Positions 22,862 through 34,199 of a DNA stretch of 38,696 nt are shown in pieces. Position numbers and translations under genes: made by a program. This stretch comes from Apostichopus parvimensis (taxonomy: Eukaryota > Echinodermata > Holothuroidea > Aspidochirotida > Stichopodidae), in the NCBI GenBank assembly GCA_000934455.1, contig KN884977.1:74541-113236 (forward strand), written 5' to 3'. Under the pieces are notes generated by a model. That model ran no database searches, was not told the DNA's origin, and saw only the letters and a program-made list of their open reading frames with translations. The first letter of the stretch is position 1. Every line of letters begins with the position of its first letter.

Positions 22862-23514
22862 CCTGTGTGCATCATGCAGTCACTGTTCCTGAAGGTTTAA
22901 TTTATACTTGATATTTTATATCTGAAAGACAGTTTAATAGTAACCTCACTGCCCCTTTAAGACAGATCTTGTTATTTATAAATTTTTGGATGACCTTTCC
23001 ATGAGTGGAGGGTTTAGTGGGCTTGATGTATTAACCTAAGGCTATATAACTACTATAATCTGTGTATTATGACAGCAATAGAATAGGTATATTACATGTG
23101 TTCATTATAGATACCAGCTGAAGTGAACCCAAAAGAAGTGAAAAAGAATGTGATATATTTAATTCCTTTCATAGGGCACTACAAAGTGCAAAACTAGGTC
23201 AGTTAAGGGAGTTCACTGCATGGTATTACCATCACTTAAATGCAATAGTTTGGTGCCTTAGTCGACTGATTTCAACAATGATGCCCTTAGCTAGTAGTCC
23301 AGCATATTGCAGGCCTAGAAACTCAGGCTATTTACTGGCTAATCTGCCAGTGGGTCCTCCCTGCTTTATTGTTTATGATTAGACAACACTAAGCACCTTC
23401 AGTATATGATAGTAAAGTCAAGTAACCTTTATCGTCAATAAAAAGGTTGCATGACTTCCAGGTGCCTAACATATAAGCCCTGTATTACTGTTATTATTAT
23501 CAGCTACTAGTGAT
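22862..23514. other. gene-free stretch
   Basis: AT-rich sequence between two MITE insertions. No open frame longer than background, no RNA gene and no clear repeat structure were found. Confidence 0.5.
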
Positions 23515-24009
23515 GGTGACATCCCTATGTTCCGATCTCGACAAAAAGAAAAAATTCGGAGCAATTTTTTTTTATCCAAAAATTTGTTTGTACTAACTTT
23601 GTGACCCCAATATTTTTGTGACCTTTTGTGACCAACTTTTTTTAGGGACCTACATTTCTTCGGACCAAATTTTTTGAAACCAAAAGTTTTTTCACGAAAA
23701 AAAAAAAACCAAAGTTTGTTATGACCCAAACAGTGCTTGTGACCGAAAATTACTTGTGAAAAAAATTTTGGTCCCAAAAAAATTTGGTCAGAAAAAATGT
23801 TGGTAAATAAAATTTGAGTCCAAAAAAATTTTGCTCACAAAAATATTGGCGTCTGAAAACTTGTTTTCTTGGTACAAACGATTTTTGGTATAAAAAAAAA
23901 ATTGTCCCAAATTATTTCTTTTTGTCGGAACATAGAGACATCGGAATATAGAGAAGTCTGAACATAGAGATGTCAGAACATAGAGATGTCGGAACATAGA
24001 GATGTAACC
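23515..24009. mobile_element. MITE with GGTNACATC termini and internal repeat units (495 bp)
   Basis: The left terminus GGTGACATCCCTATGTTCC is mirrored by the right terminus, which read inward is GGTTACATCTCTATGTTCC. A perfect 8-bp direct repeat, CTAGTGAT, flanks it (23507-23514 and 24010-24017). The homology between the arms extends inward through CGACAAAAAGAAA on both sides. The centre is built of short degenerate units alternating T or A runs with TTTGTGACC or TTTGGTC. The 103- and 69-codon minus-strand frames are Lys/Phe-rich by-products of these runs. An 8-bp duplication fits hAT, P or Merlin; the GG terminus slightly favours Merlin. Superfamily unresolved. Confidence 0.82.
23924..24004. 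repeat. subterminal 16-bp tandem units in the MITE
   Basis: Five successive variants of the unit GTCGGAACATAGAGAT sit in the right arm (TCGGAACATAGAGACA, TCGGAATATAGAGAAG, TCTGAACATAGAGATG, TCAGAACATAGAGATG, TCGGAACATAGAGATG). The left arm has only one copy. Such an array could be expanded transposase-binding sites, but that is inference. Confidence 0.85.
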
Positions 24010-24549
24010 CTAGTGATTGGGCTGCTCTCATATGCTTGTAAAGACTAACTGATTTGTGCTGTAATCCAGGACATTTTGCCAATGGCAACTTCACTTTTAG
24101 CCAGTAGAGTTTTTAAAGCACGAGTTTACATAAAAAGTGGCTAAGATTGTGAAATTCTATGCCAGAGCACTCATAGAGTTTATTAATGGAGTTAACCACT
24201 GTAAAGACCACATACTTTCATATTGTATCCCTTCTCCCTAAAACTCCTCAATGAAGACAACCCGTATGATTAGTGTATGACTCGTACCGCCTGCGAAGCT
24301 GTGCTCTTCCATTTTGTCGTGGGCACACAAAACTAAGTGCATGAACTGTTACATTTAGTTGGAAATATCTATAAACAACAGAAGGCAAAGTATTCCTTCC
24401 AACATCGCCGTAGGTGATCAATATTATTACCGAAGTTTTCATTCATTCTTTAAGATACACAATCCTTTTTGTGGAACTGTCCAAGGCATGGATGGTCACA
24501 CTTACGCTAAACCGGGGTGATAGGCCGATGACAACATCTTTACTTTTGT

Positions 24550-24572
24550 AAAAAAAAAAAAAAAAAAAAAAA
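24550..24572. repeat. poly(A) homopolymer
   Basis: An uninterrupted run of A. It is not clearly the tail of a retroposed element, because no recognisable body or target duplication was found next to it. Confidence 0.9.
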
Positions 24573-26949
24573 CTTGCCTTTTTAGGATTCACAAAAATAA
24601 GTCCTACTGCTGTGATGTTGACTTATATCTGCAGCAAAGTTGTAGAACTGAAAAAAAAAAAAACAGAACTGAACTGAAAAACTCAAACAAAAAACTGAAG
24701 AAAGAACTGAAAAAAACAAGTATCTGCAACTAAACATTGTACTGTCTATAGCATGCATAAATACAGTACATTGTTGTGGATCAGCTCAGGCAGTATGTTA
24801 CTGAACACCAATGGACATCAAACATCTATTTACATTTACACTATACAACAAGTCACATGACTAGTATCCTCTGTACAGACTACATGTCGGCTGCAGTTAC
24901 AGTGTTTACTGAACGGCCGTTCTATTTTGGTAAGTTAAACTATCTATTATCAGGACTAGAGGTTATCTTGTCATCACTGTCATTACTACAACCACTTCCA
25001 AGAAGGAAGTGATTGTATCCTATTGCTTCTACAAAACATGAGGATACCAGACAAATTAGTTAGTGTCTCTGGTACGGTAACCCCCTGTATGGTATTGTAG
25101 CAGTTTTATGGCTGAAGACAAATTTTCTTTCAATTAAAAAAAAAATTCAAAATGATCATTACTAAAATTCAGCCAGAAGTCAGCCTCTTTGAGTTGAACC
25201 TTGGCACTCTTGTTTTACCGTGCCTTGAAGGAACTGGAGTGAAACTGATATTGAGATATGGTAATGTTGTGGGGAGACAGGTAAGCTTGTCACTCGTAAA
25301 TATATATCCAAACCAGTAAGTGTTGGAAGTATTGTGAACAACCCCACCCTTCAATTAACCCACATTCGGCCATCTTTCGCCCTCTTTAATAAAAATTTTG
25401 ATTCCCCAGAGCTCGTCATTCGATATCATAAAAGTCTAATAATAATAATCCAGACAATATACGCTGTATAGACTTTTATATCTACTTTTTCTGAATACAT
25501 TGATAGGATACTTTGAGTTTTCTGCATGATTAATGGAGCATGCATGGATAAATTCTTTTAAGTAATTATGTTTCACTTAGATTTAGGAATGACATAAAAT
25601 ATCAAAGTTCTTTCAAGATATCAATTGCCTGTTGTTATGAAGAAAAAGGTAAAAAAGAAAGAAAGGAGGGGAAAGAATTTATAAACAATGTAATCGTCTT
25701 GGATATATTTTGAAGCAGCAGTTGACGGATTTGGTCGCAAATTTAACCTAATTTCACCGATTCTTTTTAAAGATCACATAAACTGCTAAATTGAAAATTA
25801 TTGTTAAAATATGAGAAATTTTCAGAATTTCCCTCCTCATCTCTGATTATTCTTGCAAATGAATAAGATTTATTTTCACTGTTCTTTATCTGTATTGTCA
25901 TACATGGGGTTTTAGTGATGTATATATAGTTTTAAATATTTTTTACAAAATTTAATATCTTGAAAATCTGCTTTAAAATTGTTTCTTATTCAAATAATGC
26001 TATAATTGCCAAGATCAATGCACGCAGACTCTCTACATGAAACCTCTAAGATTTCCAAAGTTTCCGATCAGCTCGTCCATTATTCGTAATTTTAGACTAG
26101 TTTAAATCCTACTGTTATGTAAGGTAAGCTTCACTGCTCTCAGTGCTTCAGCTCATCTTGTCTAACACGATACTCTCTCAAGATATATTAATCAATAGAC
26201 GACTACTTATACGAAATTCTATTCCAACTCTCCATAACAGATGTGGTAGTGTTCCGAGATTATTACCCAGATTGATTTTGACTTTGAATAATTCAGCGTG
26301 TATATATATATATAGATATGAAATATTTTATAATATTTTTTTTTGGATGTGTGTGTGCTATGTGTCTCAATTATTTATTGGTCAATTAACTTGCCTTGTA
26401 TCAATTTGTTTTGTCGCATTTCTCATAAACTGTGCACGTCCCCCACACACGCAAATCCCGTTCGACGGAAAACATGCACAAACATAAACTTTGGAGCGCT
26501 CGTGTGATATTGTACATGACTGATATTATTTAATACATGGATTTTTATGTACACCCAAGTGAACACTACTGATAAGAGGAAAAAACAATTTCCAGGTCTT
26601 TTTTTTTTGTACAGTGAATAACAGGGTTGAACTTTTGACCCCGTGGTGTTTCATCAAAACTGTCTGTATTGACATAAAACATGGCTGGCTGAATACATCA
26701 ATATCATGATATCATGTTCTTTTAATTCTGACATTCCCACATAGGGACCGAACCCAATTGAAAACCTTGCAATAAAAAACGCCCCAAAAAATGAATATTC
26801 AAAGATCAAGCGTAATCCTCGTGGGGGTAGAGTAGGCCTGCGCAAATAGCAATTTGAGATGGTTGAGAATGCATCATTTCACGTCTAAAATTGTTTGTTT
26901 CTTAATTTTCTTTCTTCTGGGGGAGGAGGGGACCCCTGACCACCCCTAC

Positions 26950-27015
26950 TAAAAAAAATATTTACAAAAAACAAAACAAAAATCAAAACAAAACAAACAA
27001 AAAAATAAAGGAAAG
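26950..27015. repeat. A-rich low-complexity tract
   Basis: AAAAC/AAAC-type degenerate repeats continuing into a purine-rich AAAGGAAAGAAGG stretch. Confidence 0.85.
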
Positions 27016-28184
27016 AAGGAAAAGATAGGGAAACAGAAAAGGAGAAAAGATACAAATGGAAGGCTGAGAGAATGTGAGTTGAACCTACACTGTGCCTTTA
27101 CTAACCTGCTATGGTTGGTTTCCTTTATCTTACGTATATTAGTAACTCATCCAATGAAGATGAATAACTGTGAAGATTGTAAAGGGCAGGTCAGAATAAT
27201 TGCAGTTTAATAACGAGAGACAGAATCGATAGCATTGTATGTACACGTAGTAGGCAGTGCACGGCGGTTCAAACTGGACAAGGCCATCACGGCAAAGACA
27301 GATCACAACAGTCTTGTTGTTCTTTCTGCTCGATGGAGATTCGTCGAGAAGAAACGAAAATACAGGGAAGCCATTGTGCAATCCTTTATGAAATTTTAAG
27401 AGACAGAGACAGGAACTGATAGCGTTACCATAGTTTTGATGTATTAATGACATGTGGCAATTTGAAAATGCAACTTTTTATTTATTATGATTTTATTTTT
27501 TCAGTTTTCTTAAATTCCTAAATAAGTTGCATGTTTCAAGCTACATTTAGTGTGTTCTGTTTGTAGAGATGTGCAATCCGATATATGTTGTGATGGTAAT
27601 ACCACAGGAGAGGTTAATTGACTGACTAGTAATTTTCAGTTAATTGTTTCTTTTGCTCTGAAGTTTCTTATCTGATCTAATTAATGCCAGACAACAACTG
27701 TAAATTGTTATTATCCTGAAGTTATGCATATTGAATTAACGTCTGAAGAATACCAAGTCACTCTTCCAATCTTTCCTATCTTCCAATCAAATGAATCTTT
27801 CAATGAGAGGTGATAGGTTTTCTGTAGATAAATGTGGGTCTAATTGAGACAGGTAACCTCATGTAAACTCTCTGGTTTCATTCAAAATGGCACCAGCTGT
27901 CCTTGCAAGATGCTATATTCCCCAATTGTTAATTGTAGTATTAAAAGAAATTACTCATCATTTTTTGCACTGTATTGTGTGCGACAGATGGTAATGTTAC
28001 TAAACAATAATCATTTTACATATTAAATCAAACAAATGAAAAATTTCTTTAAATGGGAGATGTGAAAAGTGAGACGTCATTCAGATGTACATGTATATGT
28101 GATTAACATCTGTGTTGTCAATGGTAAAGCTATGAAAGGGATATTCCAGAGGCTGAAAATGATTGATTTATGAAAATGTCAGAA

Positions 28185-28545
28185 ATTTACGGCATACAGT
28201 ATATATAGAAACGTCAATCCTCATAGCATTCTGTATGATGAAGATTTGGAGTTTTCAAATTTTGTGGTATTTTATGAATTTGCATCTGCAACAACAGATT
28301 TACTGCATATATACTGTATATAGGGCAAAACCCTATCCTCATAGCATTCTGTATGATGAAGATTTGGAGTTTTTAAATTTTGTGGTATTTTATGTATTTG
28401 CATCTGGCAATAACAGATTTATTGCATATCTATATATAGGTCAAAACCCATCTTAATAGCTTTCTCTATGATAAAGATTTTTAGTTTTCAAATTTTTAAG
28501 GTATTTTATGAATTTGCATCTGGCAACAGCAGATTATGTGATGTC
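28185..28545. repeat. tandem array, about 117-bp unit, three copies
   Basis: The block CCTCATAGCATTCTGTATGA starts at 28219 and 28337, and a diverged version (TCTTAATAGCTTTCTCTATG) starts near 28451. Each is followed by GAAGATTTGGAGTTTT or a variant, GGTATTTTATG, TTTGCATCTG and ACAGATT. Copies 1 and 2 are nearly identical and copy 3 is older. A 97-codon frame spans the first two copies because their period is close to a multiple of three, but it is not maintained in copy 3. Confidence 0.92.
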
Positions 28546-31052
28546 ATCACAGCAATACAGTAGAAAAAATCTTCAAATGCTTTACTTTATAGCGTTTAAC
28601 TCACCTAAATTCACAGCGGAAAATGATATTTCTACTTGAACACCTTCAGTTTGATGAAATTGTATAAACTACAGTTAACCTTGACAGCTCTAAGCAAATA
28701 TTCCAAATGCATCACGTTTCAAAGATAGATCAGGTAAAGAAGAGAAAAGCACAAACTTAAAGCTTCTTAAGAATATTTGCCATTATGACATCACAGACCA
28801 CATAATTAAGTGTTGAGTAACAATTAATAATTGTTAGCCAAAATAAATTCCATTCAAATCAATCATATACTAGGGACAAGATATTGAGATAGGATAGATT
28901 CAACACTGTGCACTGAAAATATTTGTCTTTTCCATGATATTTTATAGTGGCACATTGCCAGCCACCAGAATATTGCTTTAATTATTCATAATAAATGCCA
29001 ATAATAACTAAAATATGAGGATAACGAAAGTATCTATTATAATTGACTCGTTAGCTTGATACTTGGGATATTTCAAGTATAGTAATACATAAAAATAAAA
29101 TTTGCAAAAGAATGAATTCTTTTCACTAGTTACATAACATACTGTATGCCAGCATATCCTCCATCACCAGTACCAAGAATTATGTGTGACTTAAACGGAT
29201 GGTTCCATCTGCGATTTAGATACATCTATCACAAAAAATAAAACCTCATTTTCATAGAGACTTAAAATAAAATGTCTGTAAATTATGCATGATTAAAACA
29301 AATCATTGCTTAACTGACATGACCTTACATTAGGGAGAGCTCAGGTTAAATTTCTAAAATAAATGTTTCGGTGTTCCCTCGGTTTAACCCTATGTACACT
29401 TCAGTTCCGCCCTTACTTATGAAAATAATGACCCACAGTATGAATAAATGATGCAAATTTGCATCAGAAATTTCTTTGGCTTTTGTACATACTGCAGTGC
29501 CTTCTCTCATGTACAGTTATGTACCCCACTGGATTTAAGGACAGAATTTTCTTATTTTAAGAGCAACACAATACCATGTAAAATAATTGCCTATAGCATG
29601 TTTAGGAAGAGGTTAAAAAAAAAAAGGGAATGGAAGCAACAAAAAAACCAGAAGAAGAACAAATGTAGAAAAAAAAATAATATGCACACACACAAAAAAG
29701 AGAAAGACAGATAGAGAGAAGGAAGAAAATATGCGAAGAGATCAGGTGGTATGGTTTGGTGGCTTGATTCGCTTAAGGGTTCGTTCCCCGGGGAATCCAG
29801 AAACTAAAACCTGCCAAGTGATCTTGATTGGATTTGAGAAGGAAGAGAGAATCGAGGTAAAAAAGAATTAAAAAAACTAGGGGAGAGAATTCTGTTTTTT
29901 TTTACCGTACAGTGTATGATGTTGTCGACGATGATCGGCAGCTGTCTCCATACGAGCATGTCGTATGCGTTTTAGGGGAGTTCTGTGCCCAATCATGTGA
30001 TCTCGATTGTAAAATGAAAATCTGATCATCTGAAGCAGAGATGTAAGAAAAAGCTGTAGACTAAAATTTATGCGTCTTTTAAGTTGTAGTGAATAGCAAC
30101 GTTGCACAGGATGACAGAGCATTTTTCATGACGGCTATAATGTCAGAATTGTTGTGAAATTTGTCGGAAAACGAGAATCGATAGTTTCCATGGAAACTGA
30201 ATTGCAAAATCTAATTTCGAGATAATCTTGGATTTCATAATGTCACATTAAGAAGTGAATGCTTTTGAGATTTTATATAAGGACGTCTCTGTTGCCACAA
30301 ATTTTGTTTCATCAGAAATGAGGGCAAAACCTTGAAATGTTATATCGAATAAAATTGAATGAAATGACATATATAATCAGAATAGATTGAAGTAGTTACT
30401 TGTCATCATCATACATGTGTCCTTCAAAAAATGCAGCAGAACCACAGACTCATTTGAAAGTTTGCTATCAATGCTGAATTTATCAGAATGTTTGATATTT
30501 TGAACAATGCCTTGTTGTTATGTTATTGTATAAACACTCTGGTTGCTTTGAATTCAGAAATGATAAGTTTAATTAATGCAACCATGTATTTCATTCAATT
30601 AAAATTAAACTTTGAATTTATTACTGTAGAATTAAAATGCTTTGTGAATAGCATCTGTTGTATCACTTGTAAAATATACAACAGTGACAATCTGCCCTGC
30701 TGGATGAATTCTGACTTACATGTGTCAGCACAACTGCTGCACTCTTATCTACTGCTACACTGCCCCATGTTCTGTAAGGTAGCTTATGGTAGTAGTTAAA
30801 ATATATCTTTAGACAGGAATGTATGTGGTAATTGTTTTGCATGCTAGAATAAGTAACTCAGCCACTTTCATTGATGAGGAAGGGCCCCCAGCTTTGTGTG
30901 GAGAATCTTTTTTCTTGAAGTTAACTAAATTGGTGTACATAATGTAACTTAAACTAATGGGAGATGAATTTAATGTTCTGTACTACTACTAGATCAAACT
31001 TGACACTGTACTGCAAGCTTTGTAACCTGTATCTACAGTTACGACCATGTAC
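28546..31052. other. intergenic, no gene supported
   Basis: AT-rich, with a purine-rich tract at 29615-29730 and a CpG-bearing island at about 29900-30200 that includes the X-box-like palindrome. Frames at 29448, 29877 and 30488 lack motifs and splice context. Nothing else could be supported. Confidence 0.45.
30184..30197. promoter_or_regulatory. palindromic X-box-like site (RFX family)
   Basis: GTTTCCATGGAAAC is a perfect 14-bp palindrome matching the GTTKCCATGG-AAC form bound by RFX transcription factors. It lies in a local CpG-richer patch. No transcription start is visible nearby, so a regulatory role is only possible. Confidence 0.4.
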
Positions 31053-31119
31053 TTAAATACTGCCCTCTATTAAATACTGCCCTCTATTAAATACTGCCCT
31101 CTATTAAATACTGCCCTCT
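31053..31119. repeat. 17-bp tandem repeat, four copies
   Basis: Four copies of TTAAATACTGCCCTCTA, essentially identical. The period is not a multiple of three. The GCCCTCTA core also appears at about 4773 and 4890. Confidence 0.95.
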
Positions 31120-31336
31120 CTACATTATATACACCCAACCAGGAGGGTATGTCTGAAATGTTCCTAGATTGATAATACTCATAAATCATTTCAATGATAA
31201 ATTTGTCAAATTTATATATTTTGATTTTAGCCAGTACAGTTTTTATGCACCAGTTGGCATTTTCTAGCAAGTGGGTAAAAATGTGAAATTCTCCATTCAG
31301 TAAATTTCTTTTTTAGCAAATGTTAAAATCAGTACT

Positions 31337-31366
31337 GGGGGAGGGGTGGGAGGGGGTGGGAGGGGT
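31337..31366 (+). repeat. G-rich tract, G-quadruplex potential
   Basis: Runs of 3-5 G separated by single A or T bases (GGGGGAGGGGTGGGAGGGGG and on), a strong match to the G-quadruplex pattern with one-base loops. It sits about 50 bp outside the left end of the 31412 element. Confidence 0.75.
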
Positions 31367-31411
31367 GATGAAATGGCAGAGTCGCATGGTATAAAACTGT
31401 CTCTGTCGAGT

Positions 31412-33131
31412 TATATGGTCAATTCCATGATAAGGTCAACATCATACCAAAAAATTTAAAATCATTGTACATTAAAATTGTATAAGTTTCCAACAAATAG
31501 AATACTTGTAGTTACTAAAAATATTTTTTTTCACCCTCGAAAATCATTTGTTTGATTATGGGGTCGGTAATAACAAATGGTTCCCGTAGTACCTAAATTA
31601 TGAAAAATACAGTGAAATTTCATTTTGTGCAGATTTGTACATAGTAATCATAGGTATCATCAGTTTTTTGGACTAATTATGTTTGCTATAGCTAGTGCTC
31701 ACTTAAAAGCTTCAATTTTTTTTCGACATCAAGGCATTAGACAATAGTGGTGAATTGAAAACACCCTCGATTTACTGTCACGCAATCACAAAATTGACTG
31801 TTTTTGTTTTTTTCTCCTTGCCTGCACAATAGTTTTACTGGACAAATAATGAATATCAAGTCTTCACATAGATACCAAAAGGATTACTGAATTTTCCTTT
31901 TCAGAAGACATTCAAATTTTGCAGAAAATCACACTTTACAAATGTCACGCGAGTCACGTCACGCGAGTCACGTAAATTCAAGATAGTGTTTCTACCTATT
32001 TACGGTGTGAAAATTACAGGGATGTTATAGTTTGATGAATGAATCACTAATTAAAGATATCATATATGCATTCCCCTTTAATAAGGCAACTTGAATAATA
32101 TGGGCACACATAATTAAACTAATTATAATAATTTCATTTGAAATATCAGAATTTAAATTCATGAATATTTTTTCGCAATATAATGCCTATTTTATTACCA
32201 CATTTGGAAAGTTAGCACGTGTCATTGATTTTTTAGTAATATACAAAAACAATCTATATTTGTATCTGGCAATGCCATGTGCTATGACTTGATAACCTTA
32301 AGGTTTTAACTGCTCAATCATTCCCAAAATCCTATGAGCGAATGTATCTTCTCAAATATTACACTTTTGGTTTATTCAAATATGACAAATGAGAATGGTA
32401 ATTTGAATCACATTTTGATAGATGTTTCTTCTATAACTTTCAAATGAGTGACTTCAACAGACTAAATATTGTTATAAATATTAATTGACAAGATATATTG
32501 CCTGAACAACTGTATTACCCGTACAGTATATTACCTACTGTCTGCAGTCATGAAGGTAACTCGGGGACATTAATATCATCTGGACATTCCCAAGGGAAGT
32601 ACCTTTTGGACACTTTCTAGACCAATGAATGTTATATTTCACTATGCAAGATCTATACCTTCGATTCACTACTGCATTTGGTCTAGAACTATCTGAAAAG
32701 TGAACTCGTCACGCGAGTCACGTTTTCTTGTCACGCGAGTCACAATACATCTTCATCGTTATTTTCATGCGTTACAACATTTTTTCAAAGTTGCATAGCA
32801 ATCGAGGTAGAGGTGTTTTTCAACTTCGGTATGATTATAAAAAGTTATTGGAAACATTTTAATAAGACATAAGAAATCGAACATTTGTGTGTGCATTCTG
32901 ATTTTTGCTAATATTAATTGTCACGCGAGTCACGTTTAGTTTTTCGCCAATTTCACCCCCAATACTTGAGGTATAAATATTTTTTCTCTACTGTTCTAAG
33001 CATTAAGGCGTACCTTCACTGACTACATGAATGCTTTTCTCCCAGGTAATTTCTTTATTTGTTTAATGATATCAAATAGAGAGGAATTTTAGTAAAAATG
33101 TCACGCGAGTCACCACGGAATTGACCATATA
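31412..33131. mobile_element. 1.72-kb non-autonomous DNA transposon-like element, unassigned
   Basis: TATATGGTCAATTCC at 31412-31426 is the exact reverse complement of GGAATTGACCATATA at 33117-33131. After one mismatch the match continues for two more bases (ATG against CAC read in reverse), giving about 17 of 18. The outermost TA or TATA may be the target duplication, in which case the element proper starts TGGTCAATTCC. The interior is AT-rich and has no frame above background on either strand, so no transposase is encoded. It carries a distinctive 14-mer, GTCACGCGAGTCAC, in six exact copies and one variant, all on the plus strand, the last directly abutting the right terminal repeat. Superfamily is unknown; TA/TATA targets would suit several. 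Termini this far apart could match by chance only rarely at 15 of 15. Confidence 0.65.
31777..33113 (+). repeat. dispersed 14-mer GTCACGCGAGTCAC, same-strand cluster
   Basis: Exact copies start at 31944, 31958, 32708, 32730, 32920 and 33100, with a variant (GTCACGCAATCAC) at 31777. The first two abut head to tail, the next two are 22 bp apart, and the others are single. Within each, GTCAC repeats directly at a 9-bp offset around GCGA. No reverse-strand copy was seen. The start positions fall in all three reading frames, so the motif is not a protein repeat. The CpG-bearing motif contrasts with its AT-rich surroundings. Binding sites for a transposase or host factor is the simplest guess. Confidence 0.92.
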
Positions 33132-33951
33132 CATTGTTTGACATCTTGCCAGAGTATTTGTGAGCAGTCTAGGCTATAACTGACGACCTTTCCAAGTTTA
33201 AAGAGCGTAGGGAATAATTTATCCTGCATCGCATCGCAAATTGCTATGCAAAAATTTGTAAAATTGCTATACAAGTGCAAAGATGTTCAGCAGTTTTTGT
33301 ACATATAGATAGTATCCTTAGTATTTTATAATCTGAAACAACAGTTCAGTGCCTTCGAATACTGCTACACAAAATCTGCACACTAAATTATTCTTTCTCA
33401 GAACCTGTAATTTCGTAAACAAGTATTTACATTCGAATCTCTCCACCCCTCTACATTTGTTAATTAATGAGGCATTGTATCATTTGCGACAGTTGTTTCA
33501 ACTATAATCATGCATGCATGTAAATCACTTTCTGGATTATCTTTCAAGTATTTTTGGCCCCTTCTTTGCACATTTTACAGCCAGTTCTCATCTGCTTAGG
33601 GGGTCTTGAATTGAGAAGGAGTCAAAACAACTTAGACTGTTTGACCTCTGAATGTGTACATGCATGTGGTGCTTAAGTCTAGCTGAAATTACAGATGGCT
33701 GGTATATATAAAGATAGAAAGCTCACAGCAGACTTTTACTCTGTGATGGTGCTTGGTAATTGCAAAAAGACATGAAACTGTTTACCAGGCATGCCATGAA
33801 GTAATTATACAGGGATAAACAGCTGGTAAAGACAATACATACAGACTTGTGTAAAGCTATGTATGCATCATATTAAAGTTTCCCTGTAATCATTGTAAAT
33901 CGATTAGGCAGATTAGATAGGAAAAGAAGAAAAAACTAGTTCCACTCATTA
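33132..33951. other. gene-free stretch
   Basis: AT-rich sequence with no open frame above background. A short ATGCATGCATG palindromic run is at about 33511. No RNA gene, repeat array or transposon end was seen. Confidence 0.5.
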
Positions 33952-34199
33952 ATTCCAAAGAGTGAACTTTTACTCTTTCAGAGGTTCCAGGATTTTTTTT
34001 TTTGAAGGGTTAATTTCACTGCTTCAAAATTGTGATTACCTACAAATGTTAACCTCCATTAGAGCAAAAATGTTCCCTGCATGGGTTACAGCTCTATTAC
34101 TTATTGCGTGAAGCCACTCTTTGAACAGAGTGAAATGCACTCCTGAGCAAAATAGTTATCCTGGAAAATCACAACAAGTGAATTCTCACTCTTTGGAAT
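33952..34199. mobile_element. GAGTG-type MITE-like element (248 bp)
   Basis: ATTCCAAAGAGTGA at 33952-33965 is the exact reverse complement of TCACTCTTTGGAAT at 34186-34199. The interior has more GAGTG or CACTC motifs (TTTTACTCTTTCAG, CACTCTTTGAACAGAGTG, GCACTCCTGAG). The left end resembles that of the 12310 element, including a TCCAGGA following about 30-35 bases later. Target-site duplication is unclear; an AT-rich 2-4 bp target is possible. Confidence 0.6.

Larger units (their letters stand above)
24018..28170. other. intergenic, no gene supported
   Basis: AT-rich. It contains a 23-A homopolymer at 24550-24572, GAACTGAAAA-type degenerate repeats at 24645-24715, a C/T block near 24230, an AT microsatellite near 26300 and an A-rich tract at 26950-27015. 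Frames at 24776, 26143 and 27139 (both strands checked) show no family motifs. The CpG content rises slightly around 27240-27360 without a convincing splice pair. Confidence 0.45.

Noticed and set aside
22693..22875. 60-codon minus-strand frame
   Set aside because: Contained in the hAT-like MITE and crossing its terminus; no protein similarity expected.
23466..23997. Minus-strand frames of 103 and 69 codons rich in Lys and Phe
   Set aside because: They lie within the degenerate A/T-run core of a MITE and reflect its composition.
24074..24090. X-box-like TTTGCCAATGGCAAC
   Set aside because: The half-sites are imperfect, spacing is three bases, and there is no gene nearby; likely chance.
27139..27453. 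104-codon minus-strand frame in a slightly CpG-richer patch
   Set aside because: No motif, no acceptor/donor pair bounding the frame, and Cys/Leu-rich composition typical of chance frames in AT-rich DNA.
29750..29815. tRNA-like B box (GGTTCGTTCCC) near 29788
   Set aside because: It departs from the consensus at the conserved A, no A box or cloverleaf arms could be fitted, and no SINE body follows.
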